Shown here: one piece after another, positions 37,218 to 47,234 of the stretch
Numbering within the stretch: position 1 is the first letter of the stretch
Layout: each line of letters opens with the position of its first letter
Assembly (NCBI RefSeq): GCF_031951985.1
Contig: NZ_JAVLVU010000001.1
Coordinates: 3,596,001-3,660,000 of the forward strand
Reading direction: 5' to 3'
DNA from: Mucilaginibacter terrae
GTDB taxonomy: Bacteria; Bacteroidota; Bacteroidia; Sphingobacteriales; Sphingobacteriaceae
Length of the DNA stretch: 64,000 nucleotides
The notes under the pieces: model-generated
Told to the model about the DNA's origin: nothing
The model's input: only the letters and a program-made list of their open reading frames with translations
Database searches by the model: none
Made by a program: the position numbers and the translations under genes

Positions 37218-39662
37218 ATGCCTAAGTGGTTAAAAATCATATTAAAAATAGTTGCCGGTGTAGTATTGCTGTTTATGCTACTCTCAGTAGGGTTATTTAT
37301 TTACATCAATACCAATAAAACCAAAGTACTCTCCTTAATTACCTCTACGCTTAATAAAAACCTGGATGGTAATCTGAGTATAGGGGATATGGAAACTACT
37401 TTTTTTAAAGGATTTCCGGGTATATCGGTATCGCTAAAAAATGTGATCATAAAAGATAAGCGCTGGGCCGAGCACAAGCATACCCTGCTGAGTGCTAAAG
37501 ATTTTGATGTGTCGATAAATACCGCTGCTTTGTTACGCGGTACTATCCGCATCAGCAATATCGAAATAAGCAATGCGGCTATCGAACTGTATAAGGATAG
37601 TACCGGCTACAGTAATACTTCAGTCTTTAAAAAGAAAAAAGATCAGCCTAAAAAAACTACCGAAGATGATGGCGGAGGCAGTTCGGCAGAGTTTGGCAGG
37701 TTTACGCTGAACAATGTAAGTTTTGCGGTGAATAACCAAGCAAATAATAAGCTTTTTGCATTTGATATTAATAAACTGGCCGGTAAAATGGCTTACCCCG
37801 ATAGCGGTTGGCGGGCAGCGCTTGACTTAAAAGTTATGGCGCGCAGCATGGCCTTTAATACCGATAAAGGCAGCTTTATTAAAGACAAAGAAATATCGGG
37901 ACAAATGCTGGCCGGGTATAATGAGGAGAGCAATAAAATTTACGTTTCTTCAAAAGGATTGAAGATCGGGTACGATGTTTTCCAGGTAAACGCATTGTTC
38001 GATACCGGTAGAAAGGAAACTGAATTTGCCATTCACCTTAATGTGAATAAAATTATGTGGCGCAGCGCATCCCTGTTACTGGCCGACAACATCAGGAAAA
38101 CGCTCGACAAGTTCAATATGTCAAAACCCATCGATCTTAAAGCCAGCATTTCAGGCAGCTTAGGTGGCGGCGACCCTTTTCTTTATGTGGAGGGCAAGAT
38201 CAAGGATAACACGTTGACCATCCCCGGTAGTAAAATTGACAGCTGTACGTTTGATGCTGTTTTTACCAACCATGTAGACAAAACTAAAGGCTACGATGAT
38301 GCAAACTCAGCTATACATTTATATAAGTTTTCGGGCCGGTACAATCATTTGCCTTTTATAATTGATACCGGTAGCATTGTTAACTTCGAAAAGCCTGTTG
38401 CCACCGGTAACTTCCGGTCGAGTTTTGCGCTGGCCAATATGAATTACCTGCTGGCCGATATAGCCAAATTTAGCAAGGGCAGTGCCGATATGAACCTGCG
38501 TTACAAGGCCGATGTGGTAAACTATACCATTAATAAGCCCTTTATTGCCGGGGTAATTAACTTTAAAAACGCCGACGCAGTTTACCTGCCGCGTAACCTT
38601 GCTTTTAAAAACACTTCGCTATCGCTCAACTTTATTAAGGGCAATTTAATACTTAACAACATTAGGGTACAAAGCGGCCACAGCGTGGTAATGATGAACG
38701 GGCGTGTAAATAATTTTTTAAACTTTTATTACGATGAGCCCGAGAAGATCTTACTCACCTGGAACATCAAAAGTCCGGAGTTAAGATTGGCAGAGTTTAT
38801 GGGCTTTTTGGGCAACCGCAAGAACGTACAAACCAAAACAGTGCGCAGGGGAGGTAGTAACAGCGGCAACATTATCGATCAGTTGGGTAACGTGTTGGAT
38901 AAGGGTAATGCCGAAATGCACATGGATGTAGCCAAGGTATACTATAAAAAGTTTTTAGCTACCGATGTAAGGGCAAATTTGTTGACAACTTCCGATGGTA
39001 TCATTATTAAAGATGTTGGTTTAAAGCATGCAAATGGTACGTTGCGCTTAAATGGTAAGTTGTTACAAGGAGCCAATCTAAACAGATTTAACCTCAATAC
39101 TACCGTTAGCAATGTAGATATACGCCAGTTTTTTTACTCGTTTGATAATTTTGGGTTGAGTGCCATTACTTACGAAAACCTGAAAGGATACTTATCTGCC
39201 AAAGCCAATATTACCGGCGGCGTAACTGATAATGGAACGTTAGTGCCCCGTTCAATTCATGGTACAACCTTAGTTAGTTTACGTAACAGCGCCCTGCTAA
39301 ACTTCGATCCGTTGATTAAAGTTGGTAAGTTTGCCTTCCCGTTCCGCGATCTAAAGAATATCGAAATACCTAAGCTGGATGCCAAATTTGATTTAGAGGG
39401 CGATAAGATCATCATCAACCCCATGCAGTTTAGCTCGAGTGTGTTGAATGCTGATATTTCGGGGGTGTATGGCCTTAACCACGGTACTAATATAGCCTTT
39501 GATGTGCCTTTGCGTAACCCTAAAAAGGATGAGGACATTACCGATAAGGATGAGTTACAAAAGCGCCGCTACCGGGGCATTGTATTGCACCTGGCCGCTA
39601 AAGAAGATGAAACTGGTAAAGTTAAAATTGGCTTTAATAAGGATCGGAAGAAGAAAGATTAA
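37218..39662 (+). CDS. AsmA-family protein
   Basis: An 814-aa protein with one N-terminal membrane helix (about 5-27) and a large periplasmic part with AsmA features (ISLKNVIIKDKRWAEHK-type N-terminal domain and the C-terminal AsmA_2 region with MNGRVNN and HGTTLVSLRN). AsmA-like proteins form a lipid bridge between the inner and outer membrane and affect outer-membrane assembly. The end overlaps the convergent PfkB gene by 4 bp. Confidence 0.9.
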   Translation: MPKWLKIILKIVAGVVLLFMLLSVGLFIYINTNKTKVLSLITSTLNKNLDGNLSIGDMETTFFKGFPGISVSLKNVIIKDKRWAEHKHTLLSAKDFDVSINTAALLRGTIRISNIEISNAAIELYKDSTGYSNTSVFKKKKDQPKKTTEDDGGGSSAEFGRFTLNNVSFAVNNQANNKLFAFDINKLAGKMAYPDSGWRAALDLKVMARSMAFNTDKGSFIKDKEISGQMLAGYNEESNKIYVSSKGLKIGYDVFQVNALFDTGRKETEFAIHLNVNKIMWRSASLLLADNIRKTLDKFNMSKPIDLKASISGSLGGGDPFLYVEGKIKDNTLTIPGSKIDSCTFDAVFTNHVDKTKGYDDANSAIHLYKFSGRYNHLPFIIDTGSIVNFEKPVATGNFRSSFALANMNYLLADIAKFSKGSADMNLRYKADVVNYTINKPFIAGVINFKNADAVYLPRNLAFKNTSLSLNFIKGNLILNNIRVQSGHSVVMMNGRVNNFLNFYYDEPEKILLTWNIKSPELRLAEFMGFLGNRKNVQTKTVRRGGSNSGNIIDQLGNVLDKGNAEMHMDVAKVYYKKFLATDVRANLLTTSDGIIIKDVGLKHANGTLRLNGKLLQGANLNRFNLNTTVSNVDIRQFFYSFDNFGLSAITYENLKGYLSAKANITGGVTDNGTLVPRSIHGTTLVSLRNSALLNFDPLIKVGKFAFPFRDLKNIEIPKLDAKFDLEGDKIIINPMQFSSSVLNADISGVYGLNHGTNIAFDVPLRNPKKDEDITDKDELQKRRYRGIVLHLAAKEDETGKVKIGFNKDRKKKD

Positions 39663-40534
39663 TCTTGTTTTACAGCCAAAAAGTTCATTACATCGGCCTC
39701 GGTGCCTGTAAATGCACCTGAATTGGCAATTTTAATACTGGCCATGGCTGCTGCAAATTCGCCGGCCTCTTGTATGTCAGCACCTTTAACGCGCTTAAAT
39801 AAATAGCCTGCCATGTAAGTATCGCCGCAGCCGGTGGCATCGGTTACGCTATCGGGTATGTAAGCGGGTACGTTGTAAAATACGCCATCGGTGTATATTA
39901 CCGAACCCATGCTGCCCAGCGTAATTACCACTTCTTTTACGCCCCAGTTGGCCAAAATAAGTGCGCCGGCTTTAATGTCGGTTTCACCGGTTAGTGCTTC
40001 CAGTTCGTGCTCGTTAACTTTGAGTATGCTGATGTATTGCAGGGCTTCCTGTTTTTGCGGCCAGTCTACTGCGTGTACTGCTAAATTACGCACCTCGCGT
40101 AAGTAGCCTTGTGCATCTAATGATAAGCGGCCTTTGCCAGCCAGGTATTTGATCACATCTAACGACATATCATCGGCCAGTAGCGGACCTAAATGGAAGA
40201 TTTCGGCTTCTACATCCTGCAATTGGTCAATGCTAAAAGCATCGGCTTTTTGCAATACACGTTGTGTACGTTGGTCTTGGTTAGCGCTGTAACTGTTTTC
40301 GAAGTAAACCGAATGTGCACTGGTAAAGGCTGTAATTGGAGTGCCCTGCGACCGTAGCTTTTCAACCACAGGCATTTCGCTATTGCCCAGCGAGGTTACC
40401 AAACCGTAATTTACATCCATTAACTGCAACGCTTTTGAGAAATAGTACGATGTACCGCCAGCCATGTGTACCGTGTTGTGCGGAGTAATAACTTTATCTA
40501 ACGTAATATGACCTATGCAGCAAATGTTTAACAT
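39659..40534 (-). CDS. PfkB-family sugar kinase
   Basis: A 291-aa ribokinase-type enzyme. The N-terminal glycine pair GG in MAGGTSYYFSKAL and the C-terminal anion hole DATGCGDTYMAGYLFKR with catalytic Asp are intact; the ATP site has VTLGSMGSV. The substrate sugar or nucleoside is unknown. Its end overlaps the AsmA gene by 4 bp (convergent). Confidence 0.92.
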   Translation of the reverse strand: MLNICCIGHITLDKVITPHNTVHMAGGTSYYFSKALQLMDVNYGLVTSLGNSEMPVVEKLRSQGTPITAFTSAHSVYFENSYSANQDQRTQRVLQKADAFSIDQLQDVEAEIFHLGPLLADDMSLDVIKYLAGKGRLSLDAQGYLREVRNLAVHAVDWPQKQEALQYISILKVNEHELEALTGETDIKAGALILANWGVKEVVITLGSMGSVIYTDGVFYNVPAYIPDSVTDATGCGDTYMAGYLFKRVKGADIQEAGEFAAAMASIKIANSGAFTGTEADVMNFLAVKQD

Positions 40535-40622
40535 GTAATTTACTTTAACCTAAACCGCAAATATACGTTGTTCATTATAATGTGAATGTCAATCGTTATC
40601 TTCATAGCTATATATCCTAAAT

Positions 40623-41042
40623 ATGCCTAAATCAAAAGACGTCCATGATCCTGAAGCTGTAAGTGCATATATTGAAAAACTGCCCCAGGCACGAGCCATG
40701 TTGGTTGAAGCCATAAGGCAGGCCATTTTAGGTACTGATACCGTTATTGGCGAACAAATTAAATGGAACGCACCTGCATACTTTTACAACGCGGAAATGA
40801 AAGCGTTTGATGCTAAAGAGTACAAGCGCGATATTGTAGTGTTTAACCTCAGGCAAAAAGACCATGTGCTGCTCATCTTCCCCACAGGGAACATTATTGC
40901 AAGTGATGCGGGGTTGTTACAAGGCGATTATGCCGATGGCCGCCGCATGGTGAAGATATTTGATATAATCGACTTACACGCCAAGCAGCAAGCTTTGCTA
41001 CGGGCAATTAAAAGCTGGATTAATTTGGTGGAGAAGCCGTAA
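40623..41042 (+). CDS. DUF1801-family protein (YdhG-like)
   Basis: A 139-aa DUF1801 protein with the iron-chaperone-like fold (IRQAILGTDTVIGEQIKWNAPAYFYN and later VLLIFPTG, HAKQQALLRAIKSWI). Function not established; YdhG-type proteins are annotated as possible iron chaperones. Divergent from the PfkB gene. Confidence 0.88.
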   Translation: MPKSKDVHDPEAVSAYIEKLPQARAMLVEAIRQAILGTDTVIGEQIKWNAPAYFYNAEMKAFDAKEYKRDIVVFNLRQKDHVLLIFPTGNIIASDAGLLQGDYADGRRMVKIFDIIDLHAKQQALLRAIKSWINLVEKP

Positions 41043-41846
41043 TTAATTCTTCCCGTTTTCCACGCGTTTGAGTTCATCGCTGCGGTCTTTTTTAAAGTCG
41101 AAGTTGATAAAGTCTTTTGATGTAGGCAAATCAACGGTAAAAGATGTAAGCAGATCTATTTCGATGGTAATATCACCTGTTAATATGTCGATAATGTGGC
41201 CGCCATTCTGTTTATTGGCCGATAGGTAATGAAAGTGATAACCGCTGATGTTTGGCCCTTCCATGTAAGCCGGGATACGGTAGCCCACCAAATCGCCCTG
41301 GATATTATCAAAACTAAAAAAATGCTGCAAAGGCAACATAGTTGCCAAAGCTGTGTAAGGTTTTTGGCTAACCAGTGGAAAGGCCCGTGTTTTTATATTA
41401 CCGAACGAACCTTTAATGTGAATGGCATAAATACTGTTTTGCTGCGGCAGAAGGCTGTCGAGATAGGCAAACAGTTTCTCTTTGTTCATGCGGGAGGTTA
41501 CCCGTATAGTTTTATCGGCATGGAAGAAATTGACAACGGCAAAGGAAGTAAGTTCGGTATCCTTTACTTCGAAAGTTTTGCCGCTGGCCTGGGTTTGGTA
41601 TATTTTGTTGTTGAGGATGAGCAACTCTCCATCTAATTTATCAGGTGCTCCCAAGCCAAAGTTACCATGCTGTTTAAGCTTGTTGTACGGGTAATAACCA
41701 TCGTACAATCCGCCTATAAAAGCTGCGGCATGGCCGGCGGTAAAAAGCGTATTTTCCTGGCCGGGCTGTGTTTGGCCTTTAGCACCAATGGTAACTGCAA
41801 AAATGAATATGGTGATAATGAATATGCGATAAAGGTTTGTGCTCAT
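41043..41846 (-). CDS. exported acetolactate decarboxylase
   Basis: A 267-aa alpha-acetolactate decarboxylase (AlsD/BudA family) that makes acetoin from acetolactate. The Zn ligands His204, His206 and His217 are in SGYHFHYLSANKQNGGHIID; the active-site Glu in LDGELLIL (about 74) and Arg in IKTRAFP (about 154) are present. Unusually it has a signal peptide (about 1-24), so the enzyme would be exported, as in the secreted Bacillus enzyme. No acetolactate synthase is nearby. Confidence 0.9.
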   Translation of the reverse strand: MSTNLYRIFIITIFIFAVTIGAKGQTQPGQENTLFTAGHAAAFIGGLYDGYYPYNKLKQHGNFGLGAPDKLDGELLILNNKIYQTQASGKTFEVKDTELTSFAVVNFFHADKTIRVTSRMNKEKLFAYLDSLLPQQNSIYAIHIKGSFGNIKTRAFPLVSQKPYTALATMLPLQHFFSFDNIQGDLVGYRIPAYMEGPNISGYHFHYLSANKQNGGHIIDILTGDITIEIDLLTSFTVDLPTSKDFINFDFKKDRSDELKRVENGKN

Positions 41847-41890
41847 TTAATGTAAATGTATAGATATATTTGGCAAAAAATATATCATCC

Positions 41891-42187
41891 ATGTTAGCAC
41901 ATCACGTAATATTTTGGCTTAAAGCCGATACCACCGACGAACAAAAAACAGCTTTCCGCGCAAGCCTCGAAACTTTGGCCGGTGTAGAAACCGTTAAAAC
42001 CATACACATTGGCACACCAGCTCCTATTGAGCGCGCCGTAGTTGATACTACTTATACCTTCAGCTTGGTATTGCTGTTTGAAGATATGGCCGGGCACGAT
42101 GTGTACCAGGTTCACCCGCTGCACAAAGCGTTCTTAGAAGAATTTCGCGTGTACTTTGAAAAGGTTGTTATATACGACGCACAATAA
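41891..42187 (+). CDS. Dabb-family (stress-responsive alpha/beta barrel) protein
   Basis: About 98 aa from ATG 41891 (a TTG lies seven codons upstream). Ferredoxin-like Dabb domain (HHVIFWLKADTTDEQKTAFRA; then the YTFSLVLLFEDMAGHDVYQVHPLHKAF motif). Forms small dimeric barrels; role unknown. The strong terminator downstream is shared with the permease gene. Confidence 0.9.
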   Translation: MLAHHVIFWLKADTTDEQKTAFRASLETLAGVETVKTIHIGTPAPIERAVVDTTYTFSLVLLFEDMAGHDVYQVHPLHKAFLEEFRVYFEKVVIYDAQ

Positions 42188-42200
42188 GCATCAGGATAAA

Positions 42201-42240
42201 ACAAAGAAAAGCGACTCAAAAGGTCGCTTTTCTTTGTTTT
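42201..42240. terminator. bidirectional terminator
   Basis: Fifteen-bp perfect stem acaaagaaaagcgac/gtcgcttttctttgt around a 7-base loop, between convergent genes. Confidence 0.93.
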
Positions 42241-42253
42241 ACAGCATTTGGGT

Positions 42254-44948
42254 TTATTCGGCTTTTAAACTACTCACCGGATTAACAATGGCTGCTTTAA
42301 TAGCCTGGTATGCCACGGTTGAAAATGCAATAATGATAGAGCATAAGCCTGTTATGCCAAATATCCACCAGCTCAAATTAGTATGGTATGGGTAATGCGA
42401 TAGCCATCCGCTCATCAACCACCAGGCAATAGGTGCGGCTATTACAAACGAAATGCAAATTAGGATTAAAAAGTCTTTAGTGAGCAGCGTGGCAATGCGC
42501 GTTACCGATGCCCCCAAAACTTTGCGTATACCTATCTCTTTTACCCGCCCTTCGGCCATACAAGCTGCCAGTGCAAACAAGCCCATGCATGATATAAAAA
42601 TGGTTAAGCCGGCAAATACGGCGGCAATTTTACCGGTGTTTTTGTCGTCTTCAAACATTACACTGTACGAGTCGTCGTAAAACTTATAATCAAATGGGTA
42701 ATCGGGATTGTACTTTTTAAATATTGAACTGATAGCACTAATATTCTTTGAAGTAGAATTATCACCATTAAGCCGTAACGATATGGTGCCAAATTCTTTT
42801 TTATTATGCCCTTGTATTACCATCGGCAAAGGTGGTGCATAAGGCGACCCGGCCACAAAATTTTTAACAACTCCAACCACCATTAAATTGCCTTTCCAGC
42901 TTTTAATGTGCTGGCCTACGGCATTGGTAAATCCCATGGTTTTGGCCGCGTGCTCATTTAGTAATACAGAAGCGGTATCGGCCGGGTACCGGTTCACATC
43001 AATATCACGGCCCTGAACAATTGGTAAGCCAAGCGTTTTGGCAAACATACCGTCGGTTATATATTCGGCAAAGCTTTGGCGGGTGTTGGGGTTTTTGCCA
43101 GGCCATTCGTACGAGTCGTTATTAGTCCATATATCCAAAGCAGGCGAATTTGTGCGGGTGATATTGGTAACTACACCGCTGCGCAATAGTTCGCTTTTGA
43201 TGATGGGGTAGTTGCGGGCAATATCGCCCTTCATGTACACATATGCCAGGTTATTGAGGTCGTAGCCGGTATCGCGGTTTTGTGCAAACTTTATTTGCCG
43301 GTATATGACCACCGTACAAATAATAAAAGCAATGGCAAAGGTAAATTGAACTACCACCAAAAACTTACGCGGTGCAATAAGCGTGTTAGCCGCTTTAAAA
43401 GTGCCCTTTAAAGTATTGATAGGTTTAAAACCCGACAGGTAAAATGCGGGGTAACTACCCGATATAATGCCGGTAAATAAAATGAAACCAATGCCGGTTA
43501 ACCAAAAAATGGGATTTGGTGTAAGGAATAACTAACTCTTTGCCAATAACGCTGTTAAACCACGGCAAACTCAACCAAACCAACGCCAAGCCAATAGCAC
43601 CCGATACAAAGGCGATCAAAACCGATTCACCCAGAAATTGCTTGATCAGCCATTCCTTACCCGCGCCAGATACCTTGCGTATGCCGACCTCCTTAGCTCG
43701 CCTGGTACTGCGGGCGGTGCCCAAATTCATGTAGTTAATGCAGGCAATTATCATAATAAAAGCCGCAATAATCATAAACAAACGAACAATAACAATATGC
43801 CCAGCTACCAGTTGGCCGTTTTCAGAATTTGAATACAGCCACCATTTGGCCATGGGGTGTACAAATACTTCTTCGTTTTGCTCGCCGTTGTGCTGTTTAT
43901 AAATGTTTTTAAATGCTTTATCGGCTGCCGCTAATGTTACGCCGGGTTTAAGTAGTGCGTAGGTATCTACCGAATGATTTTTCCATTCATTATTATCCCA
44001 GCCAACTTCTTTCATGTAGCTCCAGGGCACCAGGTACTCAAAGTTAAGCATGGTATTGTTGGGCAAATCTTGTAAAACGCCGGTCACGGTAAAATTTGCC
44101 GTGCTGTCAACTTTTACAATTTTGCCCATGGCGTTGGCATTGCCAAATAGTTTTTTGGCGAGTTTTTGTGTGAGTACGATATTATGCACACCGCTTAGCG
44201 CCTGTCCGGCATTACCCTCAATTAAAGGGAAACTAAATATTTTAAAGAAACCCGGATCAGTAGCATAGCCTGCCGTTTCCAGTTTTTTATCTCCGTTTTT
44301 GAGTACAAATGCGCCTATCCAGTTTAAGCGGGCAAAGTCTTCCACCTGCGGATAATTGGCTTTCAAGGTTGGTCCCAGCGGAATAGGGGTAACCCGCCAG
44401 GCCTGCATTTCGCCATCAACTTTGGCGCGGTTGTAAAGACGCACCACGCGGTCTTTATTTTGGTGAAACTGGTCGTAACTCACTTGGTTTTGCACCCATA
44501 TGAGTATAACAATGGCGCTGGCAATGCCCACGGCTAATCCCACAATATTAATTAACGAAATAGCCCGGTTACGTTGCAAATTGCGGATGGCAATTTTAAA
44601 GAAATGGCCGGCCATAGTCAGCTCGCTTTGCAGCTTATTAATTAGATTTTGTGTACGCGTAGGAGCAGGCCATGCAGTAACCGTGTTGTATGGAATCTTT
44701 TTAGTTTTGTATAAATGATTTTTAACAGGAGTGGCGTCAGCTATCAGGTAATCTACCTCAGTTAAAAAGTGGTTTACCTGTGCCTGGGTAATTTGTGGTT
44801 CAGGGTCTTTATAGGTTGATAAAAATTCTTTTACCGATACATATAGTTCAGGATATACGGCCAGCAACTGTTGCAACTCACGCTGCTCGGCACCCGAGGC
44901 TTCACCCGAAATAAATTTCTCCACCAGAAACCATATATGCTCTTCCAT
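42254..44948 (-). pseudogene. FtsX/MacB-type ABC transporter permease, frameshifted
   Basis: One long permease read in two frames. The N-terminal part (from ATG 44948) has a soluble region of about 75 residues (EEHIWFLVEKFISGEAS, common in Bacteroidota as a zinc-finger-like/anti-sigma-like extension), then the MacB_PCD domain and FtsX helices (RRAKEVGIRKVSGAGK). It derails near 43515, and the next frame resumes with NPIFWLTGIGFILFTG and continues to a second MacB_PCD/FtsX half (GRVKEIGIRKVLGAS). The switch falls in the coding-strand AAA of accaaatccc; one extra base explains it. Restored length is about 899 aa. Such permeases export peptides or lipids with a separate ATPase, not seen here. 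Confidence 0.85.
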
Positions 44949-45116
44949 AACCACGGCCTTTAATTAAATGTAAAGGTTAAATGGGTAAGCAGGAGCATAT
45001 TATAAGCCATGTATTTAAAGTATTGAATTATAGATATTTGTGATTTGGTGTTAAAATGTAACTGTGCGTTTTCGTACAGTCAACCGTTCGGTTGAAGAAC
45101 GATTACCTGAAATGCA

Positions 45117-45147
45117 AAAGCCGCCCTGCATATCGCAAAGCGGCTTT
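45117..45147 (-). terminator. terminator of the NmrA-like gene
   Basis: Stem aaagccgc/gcggcttt on the minus strand with a U after it. Confidence 0.75.
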
Positions 45148-45164
45148 CAAATAGACCTTTAAAT

Positions 45165-46043
45165 TCAAAACTTCGCTGCAAACTCCTTAGCAAAATCGTC
45201 AAGCTTAATGCTGCCTGTAACCGGCGAACCGCTTTGTTCAAAATGCTCAGGTATATTTCCGTTACGGAAACCTGTACCCATTTCGGTATACAACGCGGCA
45301 ATTTCTTCGGGCACACCTGCCCCAACCATGCCTTGTAACGATTGATCATCGGTAAACTCAACCCAAGGTAACTCTGGTTTACCAATGGCTGCGCCAAATA
45401 CTTTAGCTACCTGGGCAGGGGTAACTACATCGCTAACTACATAGCGTATGTTGCTACCAGTTGCCGGGCGTTGTAACTCTTCGGCTGCTGCGGTGGCAAT
45501 ATCAACCGGATGCACCAGCAGTAACTGAACGTTATCAGGATAATTTGCCCCAATAATATTGTTGTATTTGATGAGCGGCACGTCGTTATAATAGTTGGTA
45601 TAAAAATACCCGGCACGTAAAAAAGTAAAGGCAATGCCGTCAAGCTGTTTGTATAGTTCCTCAATTTGATGTATACCGGCAATTGGTCCGTTACCAGCCG
45701 GTAAATGCCCGCCAATACTACTGAGCATTACTATGCGCTTTATCCCTGCTTGTTTAAATGCAGCCGCATAAGCCTTACCAGCTGCAACAGTATTGGCTAT
45801 TATGTTGCTGCCACCCAGGTTGGGCGGAGTCATGGCAAACACGGCATCAGCACCGTTAAAAGTTTGGGCTAAAAAGTCGGCATTGCTAACCAATCCTATG
45901 GCGGCTTGGGCTCCAAGGTTCTCAATTTCAGCTTTGCGGTCGGCATTGCTGCTTACTACAGTTACCTGGTGCCCGGCGGCAACCAACTTTTGGGTTAAAG
46001 GCTTTCCTATATTTCCTAATGATCCTGTGATTACGATTTTCAT
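45165..46043 (-). CDS. NmrA/QorB-like NAD(P)H-binding oxidoreductase
   Basis: A 292-aa atypical SDR with the N-terminal motif ITGSLGNIGKPL. QorB-like proteins reduce quinones with NADPH; others in the NmrA group only sense redox state. The gene is divergent from an HxlR regulator, the standard layout where HxlR represses a quinone-type reductase under electrophile stress. The shared promoter region carries two gtacttac repeats. Confidence 0.88.
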   Translation of the reverse strand: MKIVITGSLGNIGKPLTQKLVAAGHQVTVVSSNADRKAEIENLGAQAAIGLVSNADFLAQTFNGADAVFAMTPPNLGGSNIIANTVAAGKAYAAAFKQAGIKRIVMLSSIGGHLPAGNGPIAGIHQIEELYKQLDGIAFTFLRAGYFYTNYYNDVPLIKYNNIIGANYPDNVQLLLVHPVDIATAAAEELQRPATGSNIRYVVSDVVTPAQVAKVFGAAIGKPELPWVEFTDDQSLQGMVGAGVPEEIAALYTEMGTGFRNGNIPEHFEQSGSPVTGSIKLDDFAKEFAAKF

Positions 46044-46067
46044 TTTTTATTTGTTATTGATGTAAGA

Positions 46068-46106
46068 CAAAGATATTTTTGTACTTACTTTTTTACAAGT
46101 ACTTAC
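46068..46106. promoter_or_regulatory. divergent promoter/operator of NmrA and HxlR genes
   Basis: A perfect -7 box TATCTTTG (minus, 46068-46075) with a -33 TTGTAA at about 46093-46098. Direct repeats gtacttac at 46081-46088 and 46099-46106, 18 bp apart, overlap the core promoter and are the likely HxlR sites. Confidence 0.6.
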
Positions 46107-46124
46107 CCTAAAGTATGTATTGCC

Positions 46125-46490
46125 ATGACTGCCATTAAAGAAAATTCGACCATACAGGAAAACAAAAAGTACGCACTGGAAAAATGCCCGGTAACGCATA
46201 CTATGGAGAAAATTGGTGGCTACTGGAAACCTATTATTCTGTACCACCTATCGCACGGCGACAGGCGCTACAGTGAACTGAAACGAGCTATTCCGGCTAT
46301 TACCGAAAAGATGCTGATTCAGCATTTAAAGCAATTAGAAGTTGATAATATTGTAATAAGGGAATCGAAGCAGGTGATCCCACCTTACGTTACCTACAGG
46401 TTGAGCAACGCCGGTAAAGATCTTATGCCTGTTATAGATGCCATGGCCGAGTGGGCTCTTAAAGATATGGATGTTGCTTTTAATAAATAG
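46125..46490 (+). CDS. HxlR-family transcriptional regulator
   Basis: A 121-aa winged-helix regulator with the N-terminal Cys motif CPVTHTMEKIGGYWKPII and the recognition/wing part YSELKRAIPAITEKMLIQHL, DNIVIRESKQVIPPYVTYRLS. Probably senses quinones or electrophiles through that Cys and represses the divergent NmrA-like gene. Confidence 0.92.
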   Translation: MTAIKENSTIQENKKYALEKCPVTHTMEKIGGYWKPIILYHLSHGDRRYSELKRAIPAITEKMLIQHLKQLEVDNIVIRESKQVIPPYVTYRLSNAGKDLMPVIDAMAEWALKDMDVAFNK

Positions 46491-46522
46491 CTGTGTAAGT
46501 AACTCAGCCTGCTATTTCCACC

Positions 46523-47077
46523 CTATACTTTTAAGCAGCCGCGGAAGCCCCGTGCTGCATAATAAGATTGTGCACCATTGTGATATACAAATACGGTATC
46601 ATACCTGCGGTCACAAAACAACGAACCGCCAAGTTTGCGAATAGGGGCTGGCGTAGCTATCCAGCTGGAGGTTTTAAGGTCGAATTTGCCGAGCGTTTGA
46701 AGCATGCGGTATTGTTCTTCAGTTATAATTTCGATGCCCATTTCGGCGGCCATATTTACGGCACTGTTTTGCGGTTTGGCTTCTTTGCGTGCTTCTAAAG
46801 CTTCATGGTCATAACAAAAACTACGGCGACCGGCCGGGCTTTCGGCCGAGCAATCAAAAAAAATATACTCGCCGGTATTTTCATCATACCCCACTACATC
46901 GGGTTCGCCGCCGGTAATTTCCATTTCATTTAATACCCATAGCTTACTGGTATCAGCCTCAAGCTTTGCGCTAACTTTTTTCCATTCCACATTTTCATGC
47001 CGTTTTATGTTTTTAGCAAAACGGGTTTGCAAGGTGCTGAGTAATTCTTGCTGTTGTTGGGGCGAAAGGCTTTTCAT
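46523..47077 (-). CDS. DUF4256-family protein
   Basis: About 184 aa from ATG 47077 (MKSLSPQQQQELL); the frame runs on to ATG 47134, which is also possible. Signatures of DUF4256 are WKKVSAKLEADTSKLWVLNEME, GGEPDVVGYD, FFDCSAESPAGRRSFCYD and LFCDRRYDTVFVYHNGAQSYY. Its function is unknown. Convergent with the HxlR gene and head-to-head with the SDR gene at 47235. Confidence 0.9.
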   Translation of the reverse strand: MKSLSPQQQQELLSTLQTRFAKNIKRHENVEWKKVSAKLEADTSKLWVLNEMEITGGEPDVVGYDENTGEYIFFDCSAESPAGRRSFCYDHEALEARKEAKPQNSAVNMAAEMGIEIITEEQYRMLQTLGKFDLKTSSWIATPAPIRKLGGSLFCDRRYDTVFVYHNGAQSYYAARGFRGCLKV

Positions 47078-47158
47078 GAGGTTTAATTGGGTAAAGTAAA
47101 TATAGCTATATCCTTTCAAAAGAGCTATTGTCATCCTAACCTAATAAAAAATAATTAC

Positions 47159-47205
47159 GGAACAATCGTTCCGAATTGAATTTATATTTGCGGAACGATT
47201 GTTCC
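47159..47205. promoter_or_regulatory. two operators flanking the SDR promoter
   Basis: GGAACAATCGTTCC (47159-47172) and its exact reverse complement GGAACGATTGTTCC (47192-47205) flank a perfect -7 box TATATTTG (47183-47190) 45 bp before the SDR start. Each copy is itself a GGAAC/GTTCC dyad. The TetR regulator two genes down is the likely binder. Confidence 0.8.
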
Positions 47206-47234
47206 AAACATAGAAATAACAATCACTCAAAATC

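Noticed and set aside
45081-45094. caaccgttcggttg dyad near the NmrA-like gene as an operator
   Set aside because: It lies downstream of both flanking genes' starts, far from any recognised promoter, so no role could be supported.
47077-47134. Longer N-terminus of the DUF4256 protein
   Set aside because: The extra residues (about 19) do not fit the family start; ATG 47077 preferred, though not proven.
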